NCBI RefSeq assembly: GCF_033473495.1 | Contig: NC_088938.1 | Location: 1,674,001 to 1,738,000, forward strand | Direction: 5' to 3' | DNA length: 64,000 nt | From: Cercospora beticola | Lineage: Eukaryota > Ascomycota > Dothideomycetes > Mycosphaerellales > Mycosphaerellaceae | Part shown: positions 31,683-41,876 of the stretch, piece by piece | Position numbering within the stretch: the stretch's first letter is position 1 | Layout: every line of letters starts with the position of its first letter | The notes under the pieces: model-generated | Databases searched by the model: none | What the model was told of the DNA's origin: nothing | What the model saw: the letters and a program-made list of their open reading frames with translations, nothing else | Position numbers and translations under genes: made by a program

Positions 31683-33428
31683 ATGCCACGATACGATGAT
31701 CATGAAGAAGAACAGCACGAAGAACTCGAACGCCTCGTTGACAACGACTCCGCCCAACCTCTCCTCGACGACGATAACCATCCGGCGTCTTCCTCGCCTA
31801 CCGACCTTCTCGACCTAGAGAGTTTGATAGCCCGCTACAATCTTTCTGACCATCGTGATGACTTCTTCGAAGCAGTCACCACCTTGTCACAAGACTCCGT
31901 ACCTTCCAACAAGAACAAATTCCATCTTCCCGTTCCCCTCACCCTCATCATCCTCGTCGTTGCCCTCGGCGCTGCATCTCAGGGCTGGACTCAGACGGGT
32001 ATCAATGGCGCAAACCTCTACTTCCCTCGCCTCTTCGGCATCGGTTCAGACTCTCCCCGCGACACGCTCATTCTCGGAATCATCAATGCTGGAATTTATC
32101 TCAGCAATGCCATCTTTGGATCTTTCCTCGTCGCGCCCGTAAATGATCGATTCGGACGACGAGGCGCTATCTTCATCGGAAGCGTCATTTCATTCGTCGC
32201 GAATACCGCAGGGAGTGTCGCACAATCTTGGCTGGTGCTTCTCATCTGTAGATTGATTCTCGGGGTTGGGCTAGCGCTGGTCTCGAGCTCGGCGAACGTC
32301 TATGCAGCGGAATGTGCGCCAAAGGAGATCCGAGGTGGCCTAGGAGTGGTTTGGCAAATGTTTTGCGCGTTTGGAATTTTTGTCGGGTTTGCGGTCAACT
32401 GGTGGGTTGATCAGAGCCCAGAGGCTTTTGGGCCGATGAGGTGGAGAGTTATGTTGGCCGCGGCTGCGCTACCAAGTCTGCCACTGATGGGCTTGGTGTG
32501 GTTCTGCCCTGAGAGTCCGGCGTGGTTCGTCAAGCATGGGGAGAGGTACGAAAAGGCGTTTGATTCGTTGTGCAGAATCAAGCACAAGAAGGTGGAAGCG
32601 GCGAGGGAATTACTTATGGTCTTCCAGCAGAATGAGCAGAGTTCCAAGGTGGAGGAGAATCCGCATCGTTCATTAAGCAGGAGCCTCATGGAACTATTCA
32701 GCGTTCCTCGAATTCGGCGTGCGACTGTGGCCGCCTATACCGCCATGCTTGCTCAGCAGGCATGCGGTATCAACATCATCGCCTTCTTTTCAAGCAATAT
32801 CTTCGTGCGAGCGAATTTCTCTCCTTACGCCGCAGAATTGGCTTCCACAATATTTGGTCTCTGCAATTTCCTGGGTGCCTTCCCGGCCGTCTGGACAATG
32901 GACTCTCTCGGACGACGCTCCTTGATGCTTTACACTCTTCCGCCAATGGCTCTGACACTAGCCATCGCCGCTATCGGTTTCTCCCTCGCAGACGCGCAAA
33001 GAAAAGTGAGCTTCTACCTCACGACATCGATGATATACCTCTTCTGCCTTCTATACAGTCCCGGCATGGGACCAGCGCCCACAGCGTACTCGGCGGAAGT
33101 CTTCCCATTGAGCCACCGAGAACTGGCGTCCAGCAGCGCTGTGGCCGTCACGAACTTCTTCGCGGCTGTCTTATCGTTGACCTTCCCATATTTACTTGCC
33201 AAGCTGGGTACTGCGGGAAGCTTTCTTCTTTACGCCGTACTGAACGTCGTGGCGTGGGTACTGGTCTTTTTGCTAGTTCCAGAGACGAAAAAGCAAAGTC
33301 TAGAGGGGCTCGATGAGGTATTCTCAGTCCCTACGAGACGATTCGCGAAGTACCAAATAAAGAGATACTTGTTGAGGCAAGATGTGAAGAAGCCTGGTCT
33401 CGCGGGCGTTGGGTTGGTTGAGCGATAG
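31683..33428 (+). CDS. MFS sugar-porter-type transporter
   Basis: Single exon, 581 residues from the ATG that opens an acidic cytosolic N terminus (MPRYDDHEEEQHEELER); two earlier in-frame codons are possible but add a non-conserved leader. Twelve membrane helices fit the hydrophobic pattern. Loop 2-3 reads APVNDRFGRRGAIF, helix 4 ends CRLILGVGLALVSSSANVYAAE, PESPAW follows helix 6, and helix 7 has AQQACGINIIAFFSSNIF, where Q-QACG-N replaces the QQ-TG-N of hexose carriers. PETKKQSLEGLDEVF ends the last helix. It is a plasma-membrane solute permease, substrate unassigned. The haem-peroxidase gene lies tail to tail 173 bp away. Confidence 0.87.
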   Translation: MPRYDDHEEEQHEELERLVDNDSAQPLLDDDNHPASSSPTDLLDLESLIARYNLSDHRDDFFEAVTTLSQDSVPSNKNKFHLPVPLTLIILVVALGAASQGWTQTGINGANLYFPRLFGIGSDSPRDTLILGIINAGIYLSNAIFGSFLVAPVNDRFGRRGAIFIGSVISFVANTAGSVAQSWLVLLICRLILGVGLALVSSSANVYAAECAPKEIRGGLGVVWQMFCAFGIFVGFAVNWWVDQSPEAFGPMRWRVMLAAAALPSLPLMGLVWFCPESPAWFVKHGERYEKAFDSLCRIKHKKVEAARELLMVFQQNEQSSKVEENPHRSLSRSLMELFSVPRIRRATVAAYTAMLAQQACGINIIAFFSSNIFVRANFSPYAAELASTIFGLCNFLGAFPAVWTMDSLGRRSLMLYTLPPMALTLAIAAIGFSLADAQRKVSFYLTTSMIYLFCLLYSPGMGPAPTAYSAEVFPLSHRELASSSAVAVTNFFAAVLSLTFPYLLAKLGTAGSFLLYAVLNVVAWVLVFLLVPETKKQSLEGLDEVFSVPTRRFAKYQIKRYLLRQDVKKPGLAGVGLVER

Positions 33429-33601
33429 GGAGGAACTGAAAACAGTAATACCAAGATTTCAAAACGTCGAGTCAGATATGAAGCAGACACATGCAGCATG
33501 AACGAAGCAGGACGTAAGGTTATCCTGCCATAGAATTCACATCTTACTACGGTAATTCACTGGCATCAAGGTCTGGTCTCCAAGTAACGATCCCAAATTG
33601 T

Positions 33602-35516
33602 TTACTTCTCCGGTGCCGTAATCTGCACACCCCGATACTCCTCTGTCCGTCCCACCTTTCCCCAAGGTGCAAAGGCATTCTTCACATCCTTCAATGGAGC
33701 CCTCAAGTCTGGGAAATGCCTGACCAGCACATCCCTCATATCATTATCCTGCACCCAATCGATCCCCTCTTTCGTATAAATCTCATGTTTGAAGTCACTT
33801 GCGATAAAGCGATCGCTCTTCAATCTACGGCTAGCCATAAGGATAAAGACTCGGAAAGCCGTGTCAGAAAATCCGAAACCCTTGGGAAGTGGTTCGCACA
33901 GGCATCCGATAAGGAGATCGACCTTTTCGATATCGCCATCGTAGACTTGAGACAGTTCGGTAGCGAGGGTAGCGTTGCCGCCTGTCAGTGCGGAGAAAGA
34001 TTTTGGCACTGGCATGTGGAAGAGGCGGCGAAATTGGCAGTAGCGAGGTACTCCACGTTCCCGGTCACGGAGGACATCGACGCAGCCCATGTCGAGGTGC
34101 TCGCCATCGGGCTTCTTGAGATCGCGGAGGAAAGACGGCATGTTGTGCGCGGTGATGGCGCCGGGGAAGTTGATGCCAAAGGAGTAGAAGGCGTCGGCAA
34201 AGTTGAGGTTTTGTGGACCTTCGAAAACAGAGCGAGCATTCTCAAAGGCGATGTCTTGGATGGGGATGTTGGAAGTGTGTTCTCCAGTACGGAGTTTGAA
34301 GAAGGCAACATCATCGGGAATGAGGCTGTGGAGGCGGTAGACCGAGACAAACTCCTCGGTCAGACAGTAAGGGGTCTTGCCAGAGTCGGCGCCGGATTCA
34401 GGGATGCCGGTGAAGGCTTCGCTTTTGCCGAAGTTGGAGAAGAGTTTTGACCTGCGCGTGTTAGTTGGCATAACTCTCACATGAAGTGAGCCATACGACT
34501 CACCAAGATGGGCCAAGGAGGCCACTCCAGTTCGCGTTCATACCAATGTCAAGAGTAGGGTGGGGAAGAATGGCAGGTGTCCACTCAATGGTATGGATCT
34601 TCGCCATAAGAGCGCAATTGATCAGACGAGCGACATCGAAGATCTCATCGCCGCTCCAACTGGGGTTCTTGGTCTTCAGCATGCTACAGATAGCATTGTG
34701 CTCGAGAGCGAACAGAGTGTGCAGGAGCTCCAGACCAAGCCACCAATTTTCCTTGAAGCCAGTCTTCGGAATGCCATCATGTCCTCGAGGCAAGAAGTGC
34801 TCTCCCTCGATGCGATCCACGTCCAGAGTGCCATCCTGATGCTTGCCACGTAGCTTGCGAGTGGCCTCTTCAGTGGAGCCATAGATCTGCGAGGCATCCC
34901 ACCAATGAGTGTTCTCGTTCTTGTACGCAGGGTACTTCTGGTCCTCCTCGTCAAGTGGTTCATCCTGCACGGTCTTGGCGACCTTCATAGGATTCTCTGG
35001 CCAAGGATCGTCGGCCTTGAGAGGGATGTGATGGAACTTGGTCTTGGAATTGGTGTGCTGCGCCCAGTCGTGAACCTGAAACTGAATCCACGCGGCGGCG
35101 AGCAAGTTGACGATGGTGGCAGGCTTGAATTCGGTACGTTGCAACAGCTTGGCGCTGACAAGTCTTGGATCGGGGGTCATGAGGTCGTGGTCACTTGGAG
35201 GTGCAGTATACTGGCGAGGGACATTTCGCCCGAAGCGCATAGCTGCGCAGCCCATCTTTGGTCTTTCGAGATCGTTGTGAAGGCCATCGCTGTTCCGCGC
35301 ACAGATAAACTTTGTGTCCACAATCGGATCACTCTTCGTCGTGCCCTGGAAATCTTCGGTTGGGTAGGTATCATATAAGTTCTTCTCTCGCAACTCATCT
35401 CGCAAGGCTAGCAAGTTGAGCGCACCGATTAACGGGGGTAGTTTGTGCCATGCAATGATGGCATTCACAGCCTTGAACAGAGCGACCAGCACTCGTTGAC
35501 CAAATGTATAAACCAT
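33602..35516 (-). CDS. haem peroxidase of fatty-acid alpha-dioxygenase type
   Basis: Exons 34504-35516 and 33602-34451 with a 52-bp intron (GTGAGT, ACTAAC branch, GCAG) give 620 residues. FQVHDWAQHT near residue 150 carries the distal haem His. NENTHWWDASQIYGSTEE is the animal-haem-peroxidase signature; EHNAICSMLK follows. Across the splice, TEEFVSVYRLHSLIPDD near residue 375 carries the catalytic Tyr and proximal His in the arrangement of alpha-dioxygenases (Tyr-x2-His), not of the Ppo/linoleate diol synthases, which are also fused to a P450. Such enzymes oxygenate fatty acids at the alpha carbon. An upstream ATG at 35609 would add 31 residues; the start at 35516 places a short hydrophobic N terminus directly before the domain. 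Confidence 0.85.
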
Positions 35517-36478
35517 GGTGATGGCTAGAGGACAAGGAGGATACGATGCCAGATGTGGGAGAGGGCCTACCGCTCTATCTATACACAATTGAGATGGATG
35601 CGCAGCCATGAGCTGACCGCGCCATGCTGTAGCTCCTGCGCCTGCGGAAGTGTCTCGAGTGCATGGGCTTCAGCCTGGCAATCTAGAACAGTATGCGCTC
35701 ACCGTGTTTGGAAGGGCTCAGCTGATGGAGACCGCGGTGGCGCACAGCTCGAGGAACTTGCATTGCATTAGCGAAGCGCTTGGCGTTACTCCTCGTGCTT
35801 CCCACGTTGTGAGGCTGAAGACTATTTTGGAATATATGGAGTGAAGTTCCACAAGCCGCCGTCAGCCACAAATTGGGGGCTTTCGGATTGGCCGACGGCT
35901 TGCATGGAGCTGGAACGACTTGCAGCCATGTACTGTAGCTGACTGAATAGTCTCAGAAACGCGGTGCATTTCCCCCTCCCGTCTCCAATGCGTAGATTGG
36001 CTCTTGTCGATAGCATGTGGAGGTAGTTATGCGCCGCTACGAGCTGAGCTTGGACAGACCCGTTCCATGACAAGCTGGCTGAGACCATCATCGTATGCTG
36101 TGTGTTCTAGCCAGCCAGTCGTAGACGGCCGAATGTCCGGCATGCGTGCATACTGTCTTGATTACACAGTTGAGGCATGTGTTGTGTTGCTAGCATGCTT
36201 GAGCTTCAGCGCGTCTTTCATCTTCTGCTGTGCAAAAAGGTCATTCGATCCGGATACATGCGAGTGCGCGTTGTCTCCAGATATGGGACGTGGCTGGCAC
36301 AATCCCTACTCGAAAGTGTGGTCGGTGTTTGCCTGCACTGATCTCTGACGCACTTGGCCGTATCAGCGTCAAATAGGCAGGTGTTACTCCAGTAAAGCCG
36401 ACACAGCCATGCTGGTGTCCAGGTCCGCATGCGCTAAAGGAGAGACGTGTCGGGCGTCGACATTGCGCCATGAAGTTT
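35517..36478. other. intergenic, no gene seen
   Basis: About 960 bp upstream of the haem peroxidase and downstream of the Tim17-like gene. One plus-strand frame has a hydrophobic stretch but no leader or splice support. Confidence 0.5.
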
Positions 36479-37318
36479 TCATCCTGGGAGCTCCTCGTCG
36501 TGGCCATCTCCAGCGAGCCTCTTTACGAATTCGACATAGCCCACCCTCCTGCCCTTCGACAGGCTGACCATATCCTGCAACACACCAAATGCTAAGCCGG
36601 CCTTTGCGCCCATTTTGGCCGTCCTGGCTGCCGTAGGTACAGGAAATCTGTTCCACGCGCTGAACATTCCTGCGATACCCAAACCAGCCAACATGGAACT
36701 GAAGCAGTCCCTCGAATCTCTCACGATCTCTTCTTCCTCATGCTCTTCATCGTCTAAGCTCAATGCAGCACTCGCCAATCTCATCTCTCGCGCTCCGCTC
36801 TTCCACTCTCCGCCCCAGAACCTGCCCCACATCCTTCTCCCTGCCGCTCTGCCACGATCAACGCCTTCTTCTAGTAGGAAGAACAACCCGGTCCACGCTC
36901 CAAATTTGAGACTCTGCCTCGTACCTTCCTTGATTCCGCCAAGCATCATATTGTAGTTCTTGGACTTGTGGTACAGGAACCAGCCTTGCTGTGTCGTAGG
37001 TAAGCGGTGAGCATTTTCGGCGCGGAAGCGGAAGTTTGTGTCTTGAGAGCCTTTGGCAAGACCGAGGAGCAGCCCTGTCACGGAGGCGATGGTGATGGAG
37101 AGAGGGAGGCGAGAATACAGCGGAAGAGAGAGGCGTTCGGCATCATTGCGGAGCTGGATGGGCGTGCGAGGTTGCTCTAGTTGCGACTGAGGTTCTGGCA
37201 TGGAGTGCGGGATGGGAAGCACCGGGAGGGCATCGATCGGCGGCGAGGGCGGCGGAGGAGGTGGTGTTTGCAGAGCAGCAGCCGGTGGCGCAGCCTCTTC
37301 ACTGCGTTTCCACCACAT
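36479..37318 (-). CDS. Tim17-superfamily-like mitochondrial membrane protein
   Basis: Single exon, 279 residues from the ATG (MWWKRSEE). After a proline-rich N terminus come segments typical of the four-helix Tim17/22/23 and TIMMDC1 group: ITIASVTGLLLGLAKGSQDT, YNMMLGGIKEGTRQSLKFGA with the following WTGLFFLLEEG, FSSMLAGLGIAGMFSAW and MGAKAGLAFGVLQDM. Small-residue Gly motifs in each helix fit. Expected in the mitochondrial inner membrane, perhaps in protein import or complex assembly. It is the left half of a divergent pair with the mitochondrial RNase, 197 bp apart. The long upstream reading frame is ignored. Confidence 0.65.
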   Translation of the reverse strand: MWWKRSEEAAPPAAALQTPPPPPPSPPIDALPVLPIPHSMPEPQSQLEQPRTPIQLRNDAERLSLPLYSRLPLSITIASVTGLLLGLAKGSQDTNFRFRAENAHRLPTTQQGWFLYHKSKNYNMMLGGIKEGTRQSLKFGAWTGLFFLLEEGVDRGRAAGRRMWGRFWGGEWKSGAREMRLASAALSLDDEEHEEEEIVRDSRDCFSSMLAGLGIAGMFSAWNRFPVPTAARTAKMGAKAGLAFGVLQDMVSLSKGRRVGYVEFVKRLAGDGHDEELPG

Positions 37319-37515
37319 CCTGACAGACAGCTTGGCTCCTTCCAGCACTTGGTCGGAAGCTGGTCTTGGTGGATGGATAGAGAGGTGTGCGTGAAGCTGC
37401 GGAGTTGGGGAAGACACCTCCGAGCGCACGGACCAGCCATGCACGTCGATGACTTTGAGAAGTGCTGTGTGCTTCCCTCTCGCATCGCCACTTCTGACTG
37501 TGCATCCATTGTAGA
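37319..37515. promoter_or_regulatory. bidirectional promoter of two mitochondrial genes
   Basis: Only 197 bp separate the start codons of the minus-strand Tim17-like gene and the plus-strand Dss1-like gene, so one short region must drive both. Confidence 0.55.
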
Positions 37516-40500
37516 ATGCTGGGAAGTCGGCATGGCGCCATCCGCCCGGCAAAAACGAATGCCTACGTGTGCTGGAGCTGTAGAGCCCAAGCACAGCAAC
37601 TACAACGACGGCCTCGAAGAGGCAAGCACACTGCGGCGACCGCTGAGAAGCCGGACGAGGAGCTGCACGATGGCAGGCAGTCGCAAGACAAGAGTCAGGA
37701 GCGAGAAGACAAGCGCCCCAAGGACCAGATCCGCGCTCGACAACGAGCATCGGAATCTGTCGATGAGCGGTTAACACTGAGCCAACAACGTTATGATACA
37801 CTCAAGGCACAATTCGAGCGACTGCAAGAGCGCAAGAGACATAAAGCATTGGCGCAACAGAGCAAACCCGTCGCCCGTGCTCGACAGCAAGCATCGAAAC
37901 CTGTCGACAAGTGGTTGACACTCAGCCAACGACGCAATGAAGTGTCCAAGGCACAACTAGAGCGACTGCAAGAGCGCAAGAGAGATGGCGCATTGGCGCA
38001 ACAGAGCGGATCCGTCTTCCGCGCTCCGAACAATGCTGACCGGTCACATCCCGCTCTCCGGGCCATTGACGTCGACAAGTTGTTCAGAGCAGATCCGAGC
38101 GATGATGGTGGAGGGAAAGGTGAAGAGGAGAACTTGAGTTCGGTTTCATGGCGTAAGAAATACAGCTCTGCAGAAGGCCGCGCCTCAAAGCCTACGTTGT
38201 CTCATCGTCCATTGCATATCACGGGATCCAGCTCTAGTGAGCTCGATTTCTTGTCGGCTGTTTCGCAGCAGCGTGCGCGACACGCAGCGTCGCGACCAAC
38301 TCAGCCTGTTAGCTATGAGTCGACTTTCAATCACTTGTTGCAGTCGAGACCTTTTCCTGCAAAGAGTGCTTTCGCATCGCCGCCTCCAGGAACTCAAACA
38401 CAAGGTATGCGCACGTTCCACTCGCTGCGTCGAATCAACCAGCACGCTGTCGCGCATGAACAGCACGATGACATGGGGACCGATTTGGCACAGGAAGGCG
38501 CTACAGAAAAGGCGGGTGGCATCCGGGCCCAGCTGCGCCAATGGCAAGAACTGCACGGCCATGAAGAAGATATCATGCCCGAGCTGCCCCAAGAAGATTT
38601 ACCATACGACGAAGAGTCACCATACAATAGCTTGACCCGACTTCCCAGTGAAAGGAGCATGAACCAGCAAGCACAGCGGGCAGAAGAAGAACAAGGCCGC
38701 GCCGCGTTTATGGAGCAACTCGGAAAAGAAGGGTTCGAAGGGACATCGAAAGAGCAGAGTCGTTTTATGCAGCCAGGGGATCTGGTGGAGCTGACATTTT
38801 CCATGTCCGAAAGGGAAAGCACAATGGCAATATACATCCAGCGAGTTGCCCAAGGCCTTGGTCAGTATCTGACCTTGAATGGACGATGGACCCATGTGCA
38901 CGATGCCGCTGTACCGTACAGTGTGTCCGGATGGATTGACCCGAAGGAGCTGGAGCCTCTGATGAAGCACCTCCCCAAGCCAGAGACGGCTCTCGACCTC
39001 GAGCAGCTGCGAGTCCAGGCTTACACTGAAGACCTTGATGTTCCCCGAGAAATTACCGGCCCCTTGATTGCTCGCCTGCAGGTCTTCTCTGATGAAGTGC
39101 GGGAGATCTATCGCCGCAATGCCAGTGCTTTGGACGATGCTCATAATGTTCTTGCTCACGAAACAGATCTGCGGTATGGCTCGCTGGTGTCAGCTGCTAC
39201 CGCCCTTCTCAAGACTCCGGCCGACAAATTGCCATTGCCCGCACTGTTCACCGTTCGCAAGGCCTTGGCCAACGGCGGCTTCGCTTTCAACATCGATCGC
39301 CGTTCTCATCGCTTGACAGGTTACATGCAGATCCGCAGTAAGCAGCAAGTCCGAATGGTGGAGAAAGTGCGTGACTGGATCAGAGAATGGCAAGATGACC
39401 TGGCACTGCGAGCAAGCATGGATGAAAATCGACGTGGGAGGCACAAGCCGTTGAAGGGCGCTCAAATCTTGTACGGCTTCATCGACAAGTCTCGTACAAT
39501 CGTTGCCAAGCAGCGACAAAATCGAGAACCAGTGCCCGAGGCGGGCAACGTTGGTCCTAGCAAGACGCGGCTGCCCATTACATCGACTAGTGAAAGCTTC
39601 AAAGTGGAGACAGAGCAGCTTTTCACCGAGCACGAAGCGGAAATTGTCAAGTTTATTGAAGGCTGGTGTTGCAGTCAATTGTACGCCGGATTGCCGCGTC
39701 TATTGAGCTTGCCGCCACTCATACTAAACGCTCTTGACTTGTACTCGGGTCTGGAGCTCGGGCAACACATTGGCTTTCTGTTTCTGCAGGAGCTGGGTGC
39801 CATCATGCCTCACGAGAACCGTGTTCGTTTCGACCAGCATCTGCTTCTGCCGAGCTCACAGCACAGCAAACCACTTCAAAACCTGATGTCGACCCTGCTG
39901 ACTATGAGATCCAATCACAACCTTCGTGACTCTTTGTCAGATCTTCGGCATGACTGGAAAGCTCTGCCCGTCTATTGCATCGATGATGCCAGCGCACAGG
40001 AGATTGACGATGGAATATCAATCGAAGACGCAGGAGTGGATTCGCAGGGAAGGCAGCAGCAATGGCTCCACGTGCATATTGCCAACCCAACGGCATTCTT
40101 CTCTCGAGACCATCCTCTCGCAAAGATGGCACGTCACATGGGGGAGACAATTTACATGCCGGAGCGCGCCTACATGATGCTGCCGCGATGGGCTACCAAA
40201 TCTCACTTCAGTTTGGCACCGGACAGACCGTGCTTGACGTTCAGTGCGAAGCTTAACTCGGACGGCGAGACACTCGATCACAAAGTCACTGCAGGCATTA
40301 TCAGAAACGTTCTGCGCGTCACTTACGATGAACTCGAGAGTCAAGTGTTCGGCAAAGACCCGGAAGCAGAAGAGCGACTCATCCTCACCGTCGGGGGCAT
40401 GCCGCCTCCAGATCGCAACCCTCCAAGTAACGCTTCTTCTCTCACGGAGCAGAACCGTAATGATTTACAGCGAATCATGGATCTTGCTCAAGCGCGATCT

Positions 40501-41562
40501 GCCATTCGTAAACGTGCTGGTGGTATCTTCTTCGAGCTAGCACAACCAGAAATGGCTGTATGGCAGAGTACACGTGGGACCGGACTAGCGTGGGATCACC
40601 CTTACCGAAGTGGGTCCAGGACTGTATATGGCGATCCAGTCATCCAGCTCCAGACTCAGCGAATGAAAAATTGGTTCACGGCTTCTCGGAGTCAAGCTCA
40701 AGTACTCGTGAGCGAGTCCATGTTGCTTTGTTCAGAAATCGCGGCCATATACTGTGCACAGCGCCAAATTCCAGCAATTTATCGAGGGACCACGTCGATC
40801 AGCGCAAATGCCGAGCACCCAAAGAAGGAACGGTGGGAGGAGCTCCTCGCGCAGGGAAAGCAACTCCCAATGCATCTGGGTATTCCCTATCTGCAGTCTA
40901 TGGGATACACTGTGCTCCGCACGAGACCGCTCAAGCACGATTATCTTGGTATGGATCATTACGCTAAAGTCACGTCTCCTTTGCGCAGATACGGTGATAT
41001 GATTCTGCACTGGCAAATCGAAGCTGCAATACGTTGGGAAGCTACCACTGGTCAAAGTCTCATTGTCCCGCCTGACGACAAGACTCAACACGACCGCCGC
41101 TTCCTTCCTTTCAGTAACCAGATTCTCGAAACTATCATGTTGGGTCTTCAACCTCGCGAGAACATGATCACGAGGGCCAAGCGCTACTCCAACAGCCATT
41201 GGGCTTCTATGCTCCTTTTCCGCATGCATCACTTCAAAGAAGGTGGATCTGGCCCTCTTCCCGACCGCTCTTCTCCTGAAACCTTTCCGGGTAGTCTCCC
41301 GCCCGGTCAAGGCGGTCTGCCGTTCAAGACTTTGAATTGTTTCGTTCAATCTCGTCCTGAGTTGGATGGTTACCATAGAGTGCATGCTACTTCTATGGAG
41401 CTGAATTTGTCGGTGGAGATGAGTAGACCAACTGATGTAGACACTGGGCTGCCTGAGGTCATGCAGGGAGATATTTGGGAGGCGGAAATCGAGTGGGTAG
41501 ATATCTATTACCGGAGGATTATGGTTAAGCCTCTGAGGTTGGTGGCCAGGGAGGGCTTGTGA
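37516..41562 (+). CDS. mitochondrial RNB-family 3'-5' exoribonuclease (Dss1/CYT-4 type)
   Basis: Single exon, 1348 residues, unusually long and intron-free. The N terminus (MLGSRHGAIRPAKTNAYVCW and on) is basic with a Cys pair, a likely mitochondrial presequence. Residues 73-168 are two 48-residue tandem repeats. The RNB domain begins near residue 815: PVYCIDDASAQEIDDGISIE holds the metal-binding Asp residues of RNase II enzymes, followed by LHVHIANPTAFFSRDHPLAKMA and YMPERAYMMLPR. LGMDHYAKVTSPLRRYGDMI near residue 1150 is the late RNB signature. The C terminus has an S1-like stretch. In yeast Dss1 with Suv3 forms the mitochondrial degradosome; CYT-4 of Neurospora acts in mitochondrial RNA turnover. 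Length fits the filamentous-fungal form. Confidence 0.93.
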   Translation: MLGSRHGAIRPAKTNAYVCWSCRAQAQQLQRRPRRGKHTAATAEKPDEELHDGRQSQDKSQEREDKRPKDQIRARQRASESVDERLTLSQQRYDTLKAQFERLQERKRHKALAQQSKPVARARQQASKPVDKWLTLSQRRNEVSKAQLERLQERKRDGALAQQSGSVFRAPNNADRSHPALRAIDVDKLFRADPSDDGGGKGEEENLSSVSWRKKYSSAEGRASKPTLSHRPLHITGSSSSELDFLSAVSQQRARHAASRPTQPVSYESTFNHLLQSRPFPAKSAFASPPPGTQTQGMRTFHSLRRINQHAVAHEQHDDMGTDLAQEGATEKAGGIRAQLRQWQELHGHEEDIMPELPQEDLPYDEESPYNSLTRLPSERSMNQQAQRAEEEQGRAAFMEQLGKEGFEGTSKEQSRFMQPGDLVELTFSMSERESTMAIYIQRVAQGLGQYLTLNGRWTHVHDAAVPYSVSGWIDPKELEPLMKHLPKPETALDLEQLRVQAYTEDLDVPREITGPLIARLQVFSDEVREIYRRNASALDDAHNVLAHETDLRYGSLVSAATALLKTPADKLPLPALFTVRKALANGGFAFNIDRRSHRLTGYMQIRSKQQVRMVEKVRDWIREWQDDLALRASMDENRRGRHKPLKGAQILYGFIDKSRTIVAKQRQNREPVPEAGNVGPSKTRLPITSTSESFKVETEQLFTEHEAEIVKFIEGWCCSQLYAGLPRLLSLPPLILNALDLYSGLELGQHIGFLFLQELGAIMPHENRVRFDQHLLLPSSQHSKPLQNLMSTLLTMRSNHNLRDSLSDLRHDWKALPVYCIDDASAQEIDDGISIEDAGVDSQGRQQQWLHVHIANPTAFFSRDHPLAKMARHMGETIYMPERAYMMLPRWATKSHFSLAPDRPCLTFSAKLNSDGETLDHKVTAGIIRNVLRVTYDELESQVFGKDPEAEERLILTVGGMPPPDRNPPSNASSLTEQNRNDLQRIMDLAQARSAIRKRAGGIFFELAQPEMAVWQSTRGTGLAWDHPYRSGSRTVYGDPVIQLQTQRMKNWFTASRSQAQVLVSESMLLCSEIAAIYCAQRQIPAIYRGTTSISANAEHPKKERWEELLAQGKQLPMHLGIPYLQSMGYTVLRTRPLKHDYLGMDHYAKVTSPLRRYGDMILHWQIEAAIRWEATTGQSLIVPPDDKTQHDRRFLPFSNQILETIMLGLQPRENMITRAKRYSNSHWASMLLFRMHHFKEGGSGPLPDRSSPETFPGSLPPGQGGLPFKTLNCFVQSRPELDGYHRVHATSMELNLSVEMSRPTDVDTGLPEVMQGDIWEAEIEWVDIYYRRIMVKPLRLVAREGL
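37732..38019 (+). repeat. 144-bp coding tandem duplication in the Dss1-like gene
   Basis: Two units, 37732-37875 and 37876-38019, encode 48 residues each in the same frame (RARQRASES-DERLTLSQ... and RARQQASKPVDKWLTLSQ..., both with ERLQERKR and ALAQQS). They form charged helical repeats between the presequence and the body. Confidence 0.9.
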
Positions 41563-41876
41563 GTAGGCAGTGCAATGCATTTCCTGCATGTGACGTCCAT
41601 TATGGCACGAAGGCAACTGTAAAGCTGTCGACTCTCTTCTCCATGAAATTTTCCTCGTCCCTGCCTATTGTTAGATGTGGCCTCCCGACCCAACGAAAAT
41701 GAGGTCTTGCTTTTGGCGAAACTTGGGGAGCACTGTTGGGTAAGACTACTTTGCTCCCGAATGCATGTCTCATCATTGCAGGCTCCTCGAGATTACAGCA
41801 TGCCTGAACACGTCCGGAACCCCATTACAGAAACAAAGTCACCCTAATCATTGCAAACCCATCCCGAACATACTCT
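41563..41876. other. convergent 3' region
   Basis: About 310 bp between the stops of the RNase gene and the GRF-type gene; no gene seen. Confidence 0.55.

Noticed and set aside
30050..33428. Itaconate-type cluster
   Set aside because: The carrier is of the sugar-porter family, and no mitochondrial tricarboxylate carrier or regulator is adjacent.
33716..34450. 244-codon plus-strand open frame
   Set aside because: Antisense to exon 2 of the haem peroxidase.
40732..41616. 294-codon minus-strand open frame
   Set aside because: Shadow of the RNB exoribonuclease on the opposite strand.
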